DNA of 64,000 nucleotides from Vicia villosa (GCF_029867415.1 NC_081185.1:36278766-36342765), one strand, 5' to 3'; counted from the stretch's first letter, positions 11,117 through 21,763 are shown. Translations and numbers: made by a program. Notes: a model not told the origin generated them from the letters alone.

Positions 11117-11800
11117 TGCTCCCTAGACTGTAGGGATTCTATTTACAAGGCGACGTCCTTCCTACGAAGGACATTTCCATTTATGTACGTCAATTAGCTT
11201 CCCGATGGCCATGAGACCTAGTGACTGTCTTGAACAGTCACCCTACACCTACATCTACGCATTCCCTAGCCTGTAGGGATTCTATTTCTAGAAACGCATC
11301 CTTCGTACGAAGGACGTCTCTGTTAGCATACGTTGATTGGCCTCTCGATGGCCATGAGATCCAGTGACTGTCTCGAACGGTCACCCCGTGCTTCCTCCTA
11401 CGCACTCCCTAGACTGTAGGGACTTTCTTTTATGTCCATGTGTTTTTACAACGACGTGTCCCTCCCTTGAAGGGCATCCTCATTAACGCACGTCGATTGG
11501 CCTCTCGATGGCCATGAGAGCTGGTAACTGTCTTGAACGGTCAACCCGTGCTTGCTCCCGCGCACCCTTTAACTTGTAGGGTTTGGATTTCCATCTATAC
11601 ATCTTTCACCCCTAGATTGTAGGGATTTCATTTTATCCAATATCGTCCTTAGATAGGTTGTGTTCCGCATAGAGAACCTTCCCACAAGGGACAACTTCAT
11701 TGGCACACGTCGAACGGCCTCTCGATGGCCATGAGACTTGGTGACTGTCTGGAACGGTCATCAGCTGCTACTTTTCGCGTACTCCCTAATCTAAGGGATC
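11117..11800 (+). repeat. About 145-bp tandem repeat in E1 leader
   Basis: About five units start with CCCTAGACTGTAGGG or variants (11121, 11267, 11406, about 11608 and a degenerate one near 11783). Each unit strings together small inverted repeats: CCCTA/TAGGG; GTCCTTC/GAAGGAC (11155-11172; TCCTTC/GAAGGA at 11299-11314 in unit 2); CTCGATGGCCATGAG; and GTGACTGT/ACAGTCAC (11221-11241; ACGGTCAC in unit 2). E2 lacks this array in its leader. Confidence 0.8.
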
Positions 11801-12060
11801 CCAATTGGCGTGTCATAACTTCTATCTTGCATGGATTTCACTAGGGTCTAATGTCATCCCTAAATCCGCATAGGCTATCCTTAGGATTATATATGTCACA
11901 CGCCTGCATTGCATTACATATAAGGAGTTATAATACAAAAATAAAGGAGTCTTGCATACGCATGCATTCGCATTTTCATGCATTCATACGTTTTCATCTA
12001 CATTCGCATTTCTATCCTCGCCCGCATCCATACTTATCGTGCTAGCCAATTTCCCGAGAC

Positions 12061-12645
12061 TTGCAAAGAAAAATCCAAAGGATCGTAGACTATGGAGAAA
12101 CGAGGATAAATTATCGAGAACGAACTTGGTTTCACAAGGAGAAAAAGGATGCCTTTCGTCATGCCAGTTATATGTCCAGGCCTGTTCGAAATAGGATTGT
12201 AAATACCACAAAGGTTATCATCGAGCAAGGATTAGTTCAACAAAGAAGTTCCCTCATAGATACACTCAAGGGGTATCTAGTCATAAAGGGGTTCATCTAC
12301 GAACAAAGCAAACTTACAAGGACGCTCTACGATAACTTGGGGGCAAGGGTTAGTCCAACTGGGGGCAATACCCTAAACGAAGATGTGCATCTACGATGGA
12401 GAGAAGGCGACATATGTTCACTTCACACCAAGGGGAAAAAGGGTCATAGGTTTTATTTACCAATCCCCCGAACTCTGAAGGTTATGAATGGCGTGATACT
12501 ATCCTCTGAAAAAGCAAAAGAGGTTCAGTCTAAGGAAACTCATGAAGTTCCGAAACGAAGAAAACCCACCGCTAACAATTTATTCTCGACAGGTTTGACG
12601 TGCCCAAGGAGAATTCGAGATTACCCTTTACTTCTACAAATCTAG
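12061..12645 (+). pseudogene. Ogre gag remnant (E1)
   Basis: An open frame of 194 codons lies at the place of gag. Only one short part is recognisable: the segment coding EKAKEVQS near residue 150 matches residues 44-51 of the intact E2 gag at both DNA and protein level, and the codons that follow are partly alignable. The gag core (IPDFEKYKG, then the SWNDL region) and the Cys/His knuckle seen in E2 are absent. After the stop, the DNA passes directly into sequence shared with the E2 3' UTR. I read this as a deleted gag whose frame is open partly by chance. A functional product is unlikely. Confidence 0.6.
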
Positions 12646-14655
12646 GAATTAAGGAGTAAAACAAGGTCAACAGATTCACAAAGGAGATTGCCCCTAGGAT
12701 CAATAGGTTTATCATTTCAAGTTGTAACTTCTACGATCGTAAAGTATTATTTGGTGTAAAACGTTGTACCTTTTTGAATAGTAATTCAATAAAATAATCA
12801 TGCATGTTTTGAAATCAATCGGTTCACTTCGCTCTTGCATTACTACGACCTTCCATTTCAAATTATCACTCCCAATTATTAACAAACTTGAGGGAGAATG
12901 ACGAATACAAATAACTAAGTCTCGCTAAGCATATGCTTTCCAGGTAAGACCGAACCGAGGATGTACAGGCATTGTTTCAATTCCTAAAACAGTGGAGATA
13001 TAAGGATGTTAATCCCTCGTCACCCCCTCGAGCCAGGAGTTGGAGTTTGTTTCTACTTTTCAAATAAACCTTGATGTCAACCCGGGGTAGGGTAGATTTC
13101 GATAATTCAATGGTGTATTTTGGTTGTCAAGAGAATCAGTCAATCCAGGCATAAGGATCAAGCAAAGCAAAGGTTCAAGCATATCTTCTTCCTCGCGTTC
13201 ATCCAAGAATGAGGAAACAATGGAGATGACATTCACAACATCTCCTCCCTCAATACATCATTCAAGATTGAGGACGTATCAAAATCAAAGCTTACAAATC
13301 AAAATCAACATGGCAGTCACAACATTCAATATCCAAGGATCAATATCTCAAAAGGAGCTTTCAAAATATAAAAAAAAAACGCCCGCTAAGTTAAAATGGA
13401 AAATTCCATAAAAGAAAACAAAAAAGACTTAGGCAAAAATTAGGGCATCCCGATGGATCAAATTCAAAGGAATTGGTTCACGCAAAATAAGGGATAAAAA
13501 CAGAAACAAAGGCAAAGTATCAAGGATAATCTTGTGACTGCTAAATCATCGAAGCTTCTCATGAATGCTTGGATCTCTACAACGTTTTCATCAATGCTTG
13601 AATCTCTACTAAGGCTTCTGCTCAACATCGGAACTGAAACGATTCTCTTACAAACAAATCACATTCATTGAATTAAGCGAATTTTTAGGATCTGAAGGAC
13701 ATCAAGGAGAAAGGGGTGGGATAAATAAACTTCGAGCCTTATATCCGTTGTTTCTTAAACCACGAACCATGCCAAGTTACAACATTCAAAAGTCCTAATT
13801 GAGGCAAGGTTAACTACGAAAGCATATCAAGCAGGATTTTGTTATACTGACTCCTAGGTTTGTTAAAACTATTTCTAATCACTACGCTTCTTCAAGCATT
13901 CATTTCTAATCATCCGGTCCTAATTCATGACGGACTTCGATTTCAAAACTCGCATACGCATTGCATTGGAGTCACTTCTCAAAGGGTACAACGTCATCTA
14001 CGAACAAACACTTAGCACTCAAGAAGATCTCGAATTTGATTTAACCAAAGATGACCATTTCTAATAAAGACTCTTGCATGGGGAAACCACGTCTAGAGGG
14101 TTTTCCTAAACAGGGGCAAAACCTCAATGATTATAGGGGCATAAAATCAAGGATCCTATTAACTAGGGGCATTCTCCCTAAGGTCCAATTGACTTGGGTC
14201 ACATCTCGAAGCAATCTCAATCAGGGGCATGTCAAACATAGGAGGAATTTAAACCAAAAGGATAGAAAAATGTGGATAACCCTCCATATCGCGGAAATCA
14301 AGGGCATACCCTTCAATCTAAACATCGAAGCATATGACAAGGTTATTTCCCGGGGCACTTCTCTCATAACTTGGAGATCCTAAGCATCCTTTCCCACAAA
14401 AATATTGGGGCAATGGATATCAAATCCATAAGACGCACAACAAAAGGGAAAGACATCTTCATACTTTACGACCTCGAATCAACCTTTCTCCTAACTACGA
14501 TCTTCAAAGTTAAAAAAAAAAATAAGTATTGGGAAATCGCACTAGCATCCAACAACTTTACAACATTAGCGAACTATATGCGCTCTGGTTATCAACAACC
14601 TATCATTGGAGCATCATGCAAATACATATAAATCATGCATTACATACATTGGTTG
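12646..14655 (+). other. E1 3' UTR, first part (no gene)
   Basis: This stretch is collinear with the E2 3' UTR: for example, GGAGATATAAGGATGTTAAT at 12991 recurs at 35489. It contains several PPT-like motifs of the type AGGGGCA (14111, 14135, 14165, 14223, CGGGGCA at 14353, TGGGGCA at 14405). ORFs here (up to 110 codons) are interrupted in E2 and are not genes. Confidence 0.65.
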
Positions 14656-14659
14656 ATAC

Positions 14660-15182
14660 ATTACACCACACCTTGTTAGGTAGTCTGCTTTAAGACAGAT
14701 TGTCATCCTTTCTAGGAACCTCTCCAGGTAGTCTTCTTTAAGATACTCTTTTTTCTAAAAGCCTTTCTAGGTAGTCTTTTCTAAGACATTCATCATCCTT
14801 TCTAGAAACCTCTTCAGGTAGTCTTCTTTAAAACATTCTACGAACCTTTCTAGGAAGTCTTTTCTAAGGCATTCATTGTCCTTTCCAGGAACCTTTTCAG
14901 GTAGTCTTCTTTAAGACAAATTGTCATCCCTTTCAGGAACCTCTTCAGGTAGTCTTCTTTAAGACATTCTACAAACCTTTTTAGGTAGTCTTTTCTAAGA
15001 CATTCATTGTTCTTTCCAAGAACCTTTTTAGGTAGTCTTTGTAAGACATTTTTCAGCCTTTCCAGGTAGTCTTCTTTGAGACATTCCTCATCCTTTGCTA
15101 ATAACCTTTTCAGGTAGTCTTCTTTAAGACAAATGTTCATATCCATTCTAGAAACCTTTTTTAGGTAGTCTTATAGAAGATA
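14660..15182 (+). repeat. AGTC-tetraloop hairpin array (E1 3' UTR)
   Basis: About twelve copies of the core GGTAGTCTT-NNNN-AAGACA are separated by about 47 bp (some 34-37 bp), with the spacer CCTTTCTAGGAACC. GTCTT pairs with AAGAC. The four-base loop varies (CTTT, TTCT, ATAG). The same repeat is amplified independently in E2 (36600-38640). Confidence 0.85.
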
Positions 15183-15286
15183 TTATTTCGTTCCACTCAT
15201 TACATCAATTAACATATGCATGAGCATTATCCCATACAACAAAACATCCAAGTCATTACTCTGGTGCTAAACCACATTGTCCACCT

Positions 15287-15458
15287 GCTTCCCGGTAACC
15301 TTACCACTGCCAGTAACCTTACTGAGATGTTCTCCCCAATCGCCTGATTGATGCTTTCCGGTAACCTTACCGATGACAATAACCTTACTGTTGGCTCATC
15401 TCCAATCACCTATTTAATGTATCCCTGTAACCTTACCGATGATAGCAACCTTGTTGTT
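15287..15458 (+). repeat. GTAACCTTAC hairpin repeats (E1 3' UTR)
   Basis: About six copies of a short inverted repeat with loop ACCT: GGTA/TACC (15294-15305), CAGTA/TACTG (15311-15324) and CGGTA/TACCG (15359-15372), with degenerate copies near 15381, 15426 and 15445. A larger unit of about 65-70 bp includes TCTCCCCAATCGCCTGA-like spacers. Confidence 0.75.
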
Positions 15459-15540
15459 CGTTTCACTCATAAAACATATACATACGCATTAGCATATACA
15501 TATCATCTAGCACATTCTCATACTACAAAAAATCCAGTTT

Positions 15541-15895
15541 CCAACCCTAGTGTTGTGATATGTTCGTTTTTCGACCCTCGAGTCGTGAGTGGCCAACCCT
15601 CGTGTTGTGACAAGTGTGTTTTCCGACCCTCGAGTCATTAGTTTCCAACCCTCGTGTTGTGATTGGTTTCCTTTCCGACCTGCGAGTCGTAAAACATTTG
15701 ACGTGCTTTTTTCTCCGACCCGCAAGTCGTCAAACATTTGACGTGCTTTTTTCTCCAACCCGCGAGTCGTAAAACATTAGGCATGCTATTTTCTCCGACC
15801 CGCGAGTCGTAAAACATTTGACGTGCTATTTTCTCAGACCCGCGAGTCGTAAAACATTTGACGTACTATTTTCTCTGACCCTCGAGTCGTGAGTC
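15541..15895 (+). repeat. 40-bp tandem repeat with CGAC/GTCG stems (E1 3' UTR)
   Basis: The right half is exactly 40-bp periodic: the block TTTTCTCCGACCCGCGAGTC recurs with ends at 15720, 15760, 15800, 15840 and 15880. The left half alternates CGACCCTCGAGTCG and CAACCCTCGTGTTG versions, so paired CGAC/GTCG arms are replaced by CAAC/GTTG. It is an embryonic satellite inside a retrotransposon 3' UTR. Confidence 0.85.
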
Positions 15896-15898
15896 TCA

Positions 15899-16062
15899 AA
15901 ACTTGTTTCCCAACTACTATGATGACAAGGAAGTGGGCCACACCACAAACTTGTTTCCCAACTACGATGATGACAAGGAAGTGGGCCACACCACAAACTT
16001 GTTTCCCAACTACGATGACAAGGAAGTGGGCCGCACCACAAACTTGTTTCCCAACTGCGATA
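15899..16062 (+). repeat. 48-bp tandem repeat (E1 3' UTR)
   Basis: Copies start at 15901, 15949, 15997 and 16042 (48, 48 and 45 bp apart). The consensus begins ACTTGTTTCCCAACTACGAT, and the third copy has lost three bases. CTTGT pairs with ACAAG within each unit. Confidence 0.88.
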
Positions 16063-16087
16063 GGGAATAGGTATACCGCCCGCGACG

Positions 16088-16360
16088 ACTTACTAGTGCT
16101 ATAGTAAGTGGGTTACCTACGAACTGCAAACCCTTGCTAGCACCATAGCAAGGTAAACTCCTTCTACACAGCATTCATCACGTTAGTCCTTTGGCAGTGA
16201 CCTCCTTCAAATCATCTCGCTGATTAATATCACGTTAGTCCCCTGGAAGTGATATAAAGCTACGTCTCTTTGCAAATAGGGATTTATTTTCCCTGATCAC
16301 AAGGTTTCTCGAACAGTTCATCAATTGGGTTTATCATGTTAGTCCCTCGGCAGTGATCTT
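16088..16360 (+). repeat. Two further hairpin repeat families (E1 3' UTR)
   Basis: Pair A: ACTTACTA (16088-16095) with TAGTAAGT (16102-16109), and CCTTGCTA (16132-16139) with TAGCAAGG (16146-16153), with similar loops GTGCTA and GCACCA. Family B has loops of the form GTTAGTCC-N-GG-N-A: TCAC/GTGA (16178-16200), ATATCAC/GTGATAT (16227-16255) and ATCAT/GTGAT (16333-16357). Confidence 0.75.
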
Positions 16361-16789
16361 CTTCAAAATTACAAACAAGATTCTATTTTTCTTTTCCAAA
16401 GTTACTAGCTTCAACTAACATAACTAACAATCATGCATCATTCAATTAACATACCTCATTCATACATAATGCATATGCATACATCGCTCTCATTTATTTT
16501 GAGAAGCTCACTGCATCATACATTACATACATCATAACATTGCATAAAATTCAGGTTGCCTTGTTAGGCCATACTGCGATCAAAACACAGTGGTTCCGTT
16601 CAAAAGCATATGCTTCACACTCTAAAAGAAAAGGGGTATTTACCTTGGATGGCATCTTTAAATCCCATCTCCCATAGAACTTTTTCCGACAAATGCAAAT
16701 TTCAGGGTATTTCAGTGTTCAATCATCTTCTACCTTTAGATCACGATAGGCAGACGTGCCTATCTAAATCCTCAGGTTTAAGAAGATTA
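16361..16789 (+). other. E1 3' UTR, last part (no gene)
   Basis: This is non-coding sequence shared with the end of the E2 internal region, for example the CAATCATCTTCTACCT block at 16718 and 38788. Nothing else is recognisable. Confidence 0.6.
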
Positions 16790-16801
16790 AACAGGGGCAG
16801 C
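16790..16801 (+). other. E1 polypurine tract
   Basis: AACAGGGGCAGC directly precedes the 3' LTR. The same tract (GAACAGGGGCAGT) precedes the E2 3' LTR at 38841. Confidence 0.8.
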
Positions 16802-19800
16802 TATCATACCCCAAAATTTTCCCTCTTATATTCAATCAAAGGTTTCTCATTTCATCTCCAATAACTCAAGGTTCTAAGGTTTTCTCAAGTCACTCTCTCC
16901 TATCCAAAACTGGGGTTCTGTATTTTATCAAAGGATTTTGAATCTCTAAGGCCTCAAATAGATCTCAAGGTCCCTCATATGTCTCAAGGCACCTCCATGT
17001 CAAAAGTCAAGCTTCTATTCCAAGGATTGCTCACTCAATGGCTCAGATGACCAATAATCGACTATGTTGACCTAAAAGTCAATTATGGTCAAAGTACAGT
17101 CAAACTTCAAGATTTTTGGTCAACATCAAGTAGGTGAGGGTATATCCATCATTTGATCAAAGGTTGATCATGATCCATTAATAAAAACTCAGAAATGAAC
17201 AAAGTCAAAGGTTTAAATTAGGGTTTTTAAAGGAAAAGTCAACTCAACTTTGACTGGTCATAACTTTCACATGGAGTGTCAAAAATTTCCCAACCAAAGC
17301 CTATTTTGAAGGAAATTGGATTCTCTACAACTTTGTCTCTGACAAGCCAAGGCCAGAAATGTTTTATTCAAGAGATACGGTACAAAAGATTATAGGCCTT
17401 CCAAAAAGTCAACAATGGGCATGAAACCCTAATTGACCAAAATGTGGCTTTTGGACTAATGGGTCTAGAATTTGTATTTCAAACACATCCATGACATATA
17501 TAAGGGCCTATAAAACCACTCTCATCCTTTTGATATTTTATTTATATTTTATTTGAATTTTATTCATGTGAAATCAAACAAAATACAAGATATGTGAATT
17601 AAATCATGGGGTTTCCATTCTTAATCATCCAAGGGCCCAAGAAATATCCAAGGAGAGTCCAAATTCGTGGCTCATGGTTAGGGAGAGAAATTATCCAAAA
17701 ATAGAAAGAAAATAATATAATTTTCAATAAAAATTATATCTCTCCCATAACATATAATCCAAGCCCATCTCTTTCGCTAATTGGAAGCATATATATTCTA
17801 AAATATTCATAAGGAGAAGGGGAACGAAATTAAGGACAAATAATAGGGTTACAAACTTGCAAAAAAGAGGAGAAACTAGGGCAAGGAAGAAATCGTGTGG
17901 CAGCCTCTCTCAAGAACTTTGAGGTCATCCATCGTGTTCCCGTGGCAATAATGAGTAATACTAGGTCCCAAAGGATGGCCAAGATCCCTTGAAACGCCCC
18001 TGCTCGAACACTCTTTTAACATATTATTGTTTGAATTCATTTTCGGTATTGTGTCGTGTTTTAATGCATACTAACATCTCTATTGTCTTTCTGAGGTTCC
18101 ATAGAGCAGATTAAGACATTCGCATGGGGCTCATAATGACCGTAACGCGATATGTCATTGGAAGGGTCCAAAGATGAGAAGCTTCGGATCGCATGTTCCA
18201 GCCATCTTTAGGACCTGGGAGCACTACTATTGAACTCAGAACATGCTTTTACATAGATCTGAACCCTTAGCGTTAACTATGATGAGCGATTTCGCGAAGT
18301 ATATGTGTGCAATTTTTTCCTTCGAAAACCTGTCTTTTCCGCAGGTAAAACGGAAGCAAAAGAGGCAAGTAAATCCGCAGGTATCTGCGGAGAAGATGAT
18401 GAACAGTGCAAGGAATACAGACTCACATGCGTGGCACCGTTGGATAGGGTAGTCAACGCGTTTTCCATTGCCATCACGCGTGTGAACATGCTACTGGCTG
18501 GTCAACAGAAAGCCAGTTCTCTCTCCACTCTGGAATGGCCAGACGCTCACGCTGTGGGACCCACGCCCAGTCGGTTTGACTTTTCCCTTCTGTATTATTA
18601 TTCTATATTTATTTTGTTTAAAGCGTTTTGTTGACAAGTAACAAGGCATGGTACAACTGGAGACTGAAAGGTAGGCGTGTCTCCATGGTCCTGGGTTCGA
18701 TCCCCAGGAATGATAATGATATTTTAGAAAATATTCAAACGATGATTCTATGCAACGAACCCAACACAAGACTATCACGCCCCTCACCTTACCACCATCA
18801 GATCTTCTACAATCCTGATCTAATGTACAGAAGCTCACCTCTACCATGCACCTTCAGGAGGAAGCCACACTGGATCTTTTCCAGGTTTTATTTAATTATT
18901 TTTGTATTATTTATAATTACATGGTTAATCTTAATTATTTTTAGGTTTTAATTAATTATGTAAATATTTAGGTGATTTAATTAGAATTATGATTAGAATA
19001 ATTAGGATCTAATTAATATTAGGATTTTTCCCGATTATTTGATTATGTCAATTATTCGATTTGACTGGTTTAATTAATCTTAATTATAAATCACAAAAAT
19101 CCTATAGATGTTATCAACGCATTAGGGTTGCCCAATCCCACTGGCCACTTGGCCAAAGTATTAGGATTTAATTTATTGTTCGTTTCGATTAAATCAATTG
19201 ATCGCGGTGGGGAAAAATCAATTGTCTAATTAATTAAATTGAAATCAAATATAAATTAAAATAACATTTATTTTGCTAAATGGTTTTAACCAAAGCTATT
19301 GGTTACGATGATTAGCATATTTCCCTTTATCAAATTAGTTATTATTCGTAATCAAATCTATTGATTATGAGGGATAACGATCAAATTAATTACTTAAAAC
19401 ACACACAGTTGCTATTCGTAATAATCGAATCTATCAATTATAGTGGTTATCAATCCTCCCTTCAATCCGTTAGCCATGGTAATCAAACCTATTGATTATT
19501 GCAACTAATGGTAACAAATTAAAATCAGGGTTGTACGCCCAAATATTAAAACACACTAAACCACGAAACTACAGATTTTCATCTCTTCAATACTGCGATT
19601 TTCAAATCTACGACAAGGTAATTCAAAATACCTTCGAACTTCGCATTTCAAAAACTACGATAGGCCATTCAAAAAGCCTTCAAACCATATCAAATCAAAT
19701 TCAAAGGCGTACAACACTGTGCCCGAACTACGTTGACTCTGATTCTCCCTAAGGAGATACGTAGGCACTTGGCAACAAGGCGAGTCCTCTTCCCTAAAAC

Positions 19801-20044
19801 CTCCATTCAGTTCAAATCTCACTTTTCGCCCTTTTCATTTCCTTAGCTATTAAACCTGAATATTTAGCCATAAAACTGTACCTTATACTTAAAACCTTAG
19901 GAAAGGGTTGAGGGTGCCTAACACCTTCCCTCGACCTGATTATAATAATCTTACCCCGATCTCTTAACTGCGTAGGGTTTCCTATTCGCCCTGGTAGAAT
20001 AGGTGGCGACTCTAAAAGTCTAATTTTTAGGGCAGGTTGCTACA
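16802..20044 (+). repeat. E1 3' LTR
   Basis: 3243 bp, beginning TATCATACC (TG has become TA) and ending TTGCTACA. It is collinear with the 5' LTR except for a deletion after 17415, where the sequence jumps from AACAA to TGGGCATGAAACC. It contains TATATAA at 17497, the tRNA-like module at 18649-18707 and the structured block at 19728-20013 (hairpin 1 19728-19764, hairpin 2 19905-19937, TGGCGACTCT 20004-20013). Confidence 0.93.
18649..18707 (+). other. tRNA-like module, E1 3' LTR
   Basis: Same as 7468-7526 in the 5' LTR. The T-arm CTGGG-TTCGATC-CCCAG is unchanged although neighbouring sequence differs between the two LTRs. Confidence 0.65.
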
Positions 20045-20049
20045 ACATG
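20045..20049. repeat. Target-site duplication of E1, right (ACATG)
   Basis: ACATG directly follows the E1 terminal TACA and matches 5437-5441. Confidence 0.92.
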
Positions 20050-20474
20050 ATTTGAATCCAAGGGTTTAGATACATTCATCTCTGGCTTGTTAACACTCAC
20101 TTGTTTGTTCTTTTACATACATGAGGTGTTTATTGTTAATTGTTTAAGCTTGATGTTTTACCCAAAGGATGGGAATGATATTGACTAAATTGTCAAGGTA
20201 CTCAAATTCTTTTCCAATCTCTTTTATTTTTGTGTCAAGTATTTTAAAAGCTTTTCACTTGTTTATGGTTTAGTATTGTTAAAGCTTAGCCAAAAACCCC
20301 TTTGTTTTGAAACCTTGGTATTAAGAATAGAATTATTCCCGGTGAAACTATTCTTGATCCATTGATCTTGTTTTTAAACCTTGGTGTTAAGAGATGAATT
20401 ATTCCCTGTGAAACTTCTCTTAACCCATTGATCTTGTATTTTAAAGCTTGATCCTTCTTTGATTTGTTTTAAAA

Positions 20475-20810
20475 TTGTTAAGTATTTTAAAGCTTAACCT
20501 TTTAAAGTTATTAGGTATTTTAAAGCCTAGTCCCTTTTATTTGGTAAGTATTTTAAAGCTTAACCCTTTAAACTTATTAGGTATTTTAAACCCTAATCTT
20601 CTTTTAAACTTGTTAAATATTTTAAAGCTTAAACTTTTAAAACTTATTAGGTATTTTAAAGCCCAATCCCTTTTTTAATTTGTTAAGTATTTTAAAGCTT
20701 AACCCTTTAAACTTATTAGGTATTTTAAAGCCTAATCTTCTTTTAAACTTGTTAAGTATTTTAAAGATTAACCCTCTTTTAAGAAAAACTTGTGAGTATT
20801 TTAAAGCTCA
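20475..20810 (+). repeat. GTATTTTAAAGCTTAA tandem array in E0 LTR
   Basis: Alternating half-units TTAAGTATTTTAAAGCTTAA and TTAGGTATTTTAAAGCCTAA give a composite period near 65-70 bp, about five composite units. The half-units are self-complementary (TTAAAGCTTAA). Confidence 0.8.
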
Positions 20811-20867
20811 CACCCCAAAAGATTTTGGCCACTTTGGCCCCCTTTTTCCCTTTTTTAAAAAGAGGAA

Positions 20868-21108
20868 CTACAGAAGCTCTGACTTTCCTATTGCACTTAA
20901 GGGGTATGTAGGCCTAAGATGCGATATCTTATCGAGCTCACTTTTAAAACATTCTTTTCCCATCCCCACATTCTATTTCAAACAAGATTTTCACATAGGT
21001 TTTTCCCAAAAAAAGGTTATTTATATACAAAAGAAAATAACATGAAAACAAAGAGGTTCTCATGGAGTACCATGGATATGAGGGGTGCTTAAAACCTTCC
21101 CCTTGTAT
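20868..21108 (+). promoter_or_regulatory. Structured block in E0 LTR
   Basis: Hairpin 1 has arms CTACA (20868-20872) and TGTAG (20907-20911). Hairpin B has CATGG-AGTA-CCATG (21061-21074). Hairpin 2 has ATATGAGGGG (21076-21085) and CCCCTTGTAT (21099-21108), a ten-base stem with two G-U pairs and the loop TGCTTAAAACCTT. The positions match those in S4, S3, S2 and L1. Confidence 0.7.
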
Positions 21109-21221
21109 AACAAACCCTCCGTAGCCAGAACTCTGACAACTTTATTAGTTTTGATTTTAAAAACTTATGTGGGTTTTATTCGCTCTTTCACCACTACGCC
21201 AAATTTGTCTTTTAGCAGCAC

Positions 21222-21500
21222 CCCTACGAAAGCGCTTTTAGGAAAAAGCGCTGCTATAGGTTTTGCTAAAAACAAAATTAAAAAACACGGAAAAAAGCGC
21301 TCTTATAGGGGGGGTTACGAAAGCGCTTTCAAAAAGCGCTACTATAGGGGAGGATATGAAAGCGCTTTTCAAAAGCGCTCTTATAGGGGGGTTATGAAAG
21401 CGCTTTTAAAAGCGCTGCTATAGGTGTAAGGCTACGAAAGCGCTTTTACCCTAAAAAACACTGGTAAAGGCCTAGGTACGAAGGAGCTTTTCAGAAGCGC
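21222..21500 (+). repeat. CACTA subterminal AGCGCTTT repeats
   Basis: About a dozen GAAAGCGCTTT / AAAGCGCT motifs in both orientations are separated by CTATAGG-type spacers. Such subterminal repeats are the usual binding sites of the TNPA-type protein in plant CACTA elements. Confidence 0.85.
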
Positions 21501-21763
21501 TGCCATAGCTTTTTTAAAATTAAAATTTTTAAAAACAAAATTATACTAAACGCGTTTGCCCTCACAAATTCCTAATTCCCTCTTTCTCTCTTGCCATCGC
21601 AGAAAACTCATAAAACTTAGAAATCTTTGAAATCATCTTAGAATTACTGGTATTGTGATAAATTTGTCTGAAATTGCGTGAATTGCGTTTTATTGCTCCG
21701 GATTCATTCTGTATATACTGTGTTGTGCCTTAATTAGTTGTTTTTGTTTAGATTAATTAAGAC

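Larger units (their letters stand above)
5442..20044 (+). mobile_element. E1: Ogre derivative without pol, LTR to LTR
   Basis: This is a complete insertion with a 5' LTR, a primer-binding site, a leader with a tandem array, a gag remnant, a long 3' UTR with several tandem-repeat families, a polypurine tract and a 3' LTR, flanked by ACATG duplications. The internal part (10169-16801) is about 6.6 kb. Autonomous Ogre elements are much longer and encode protease, RT/RNaseH and integrase, none of which is visible here. It must have moved with enzymes supplied by other copies. The LTRs differ by scattered substitutions and by a deletion in the 3' LTR (about 186 bp by length difference), so E1 is older than E2. 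Confidence 0.93.
20050..21191 (+). mobile_element. E0: Ogre-like LTR, right part
   Basis: This is the continuation of the LTR begun at 2042, cut at 21192 by the CACTA element. It carries two hairpins with the loop ATTATTCCCGGTGAAA (20322-20349 and 20388-20422), a roughly 65-70-bp GTATTTTAAAGCYTAA tandem array (20475-20810) and the structured block: hairpin 1 CTACA 20868/TGTAG 20911, hairpin B CATGG/CCATG 21061-21074, hairpin 2 21076-21108. The last stretch of the LTR is not seen. Confidence 0.75.

Noticed and set aside
12061..12645. Novel functional protein in E1
   Set aside because: Only a short gag match is present, the core domains are missing, and E2 shows what the intact gene looks like. 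It is kept as a gag remnant.
14850..15146. Minus-strand 98-codon ORF with repeated LKEDYLKRF
   Set aside because: It is the antisense of the 47-bp hairpin array. Periodic peptides are expected from any tandem repeat lacking stops.
14660..15182. Plant microRNA precursors among the many hairpins
   Set aside because: The stems are 4-11 bp, far shorter than plant miRNA precursors.
15901..16062. CRISPR-like regular repeats
   Set aside because: The repeats are directly tandem without unique spacers, lie in a plant retrotransposon 3' UTR, and no cas-type gene exists.
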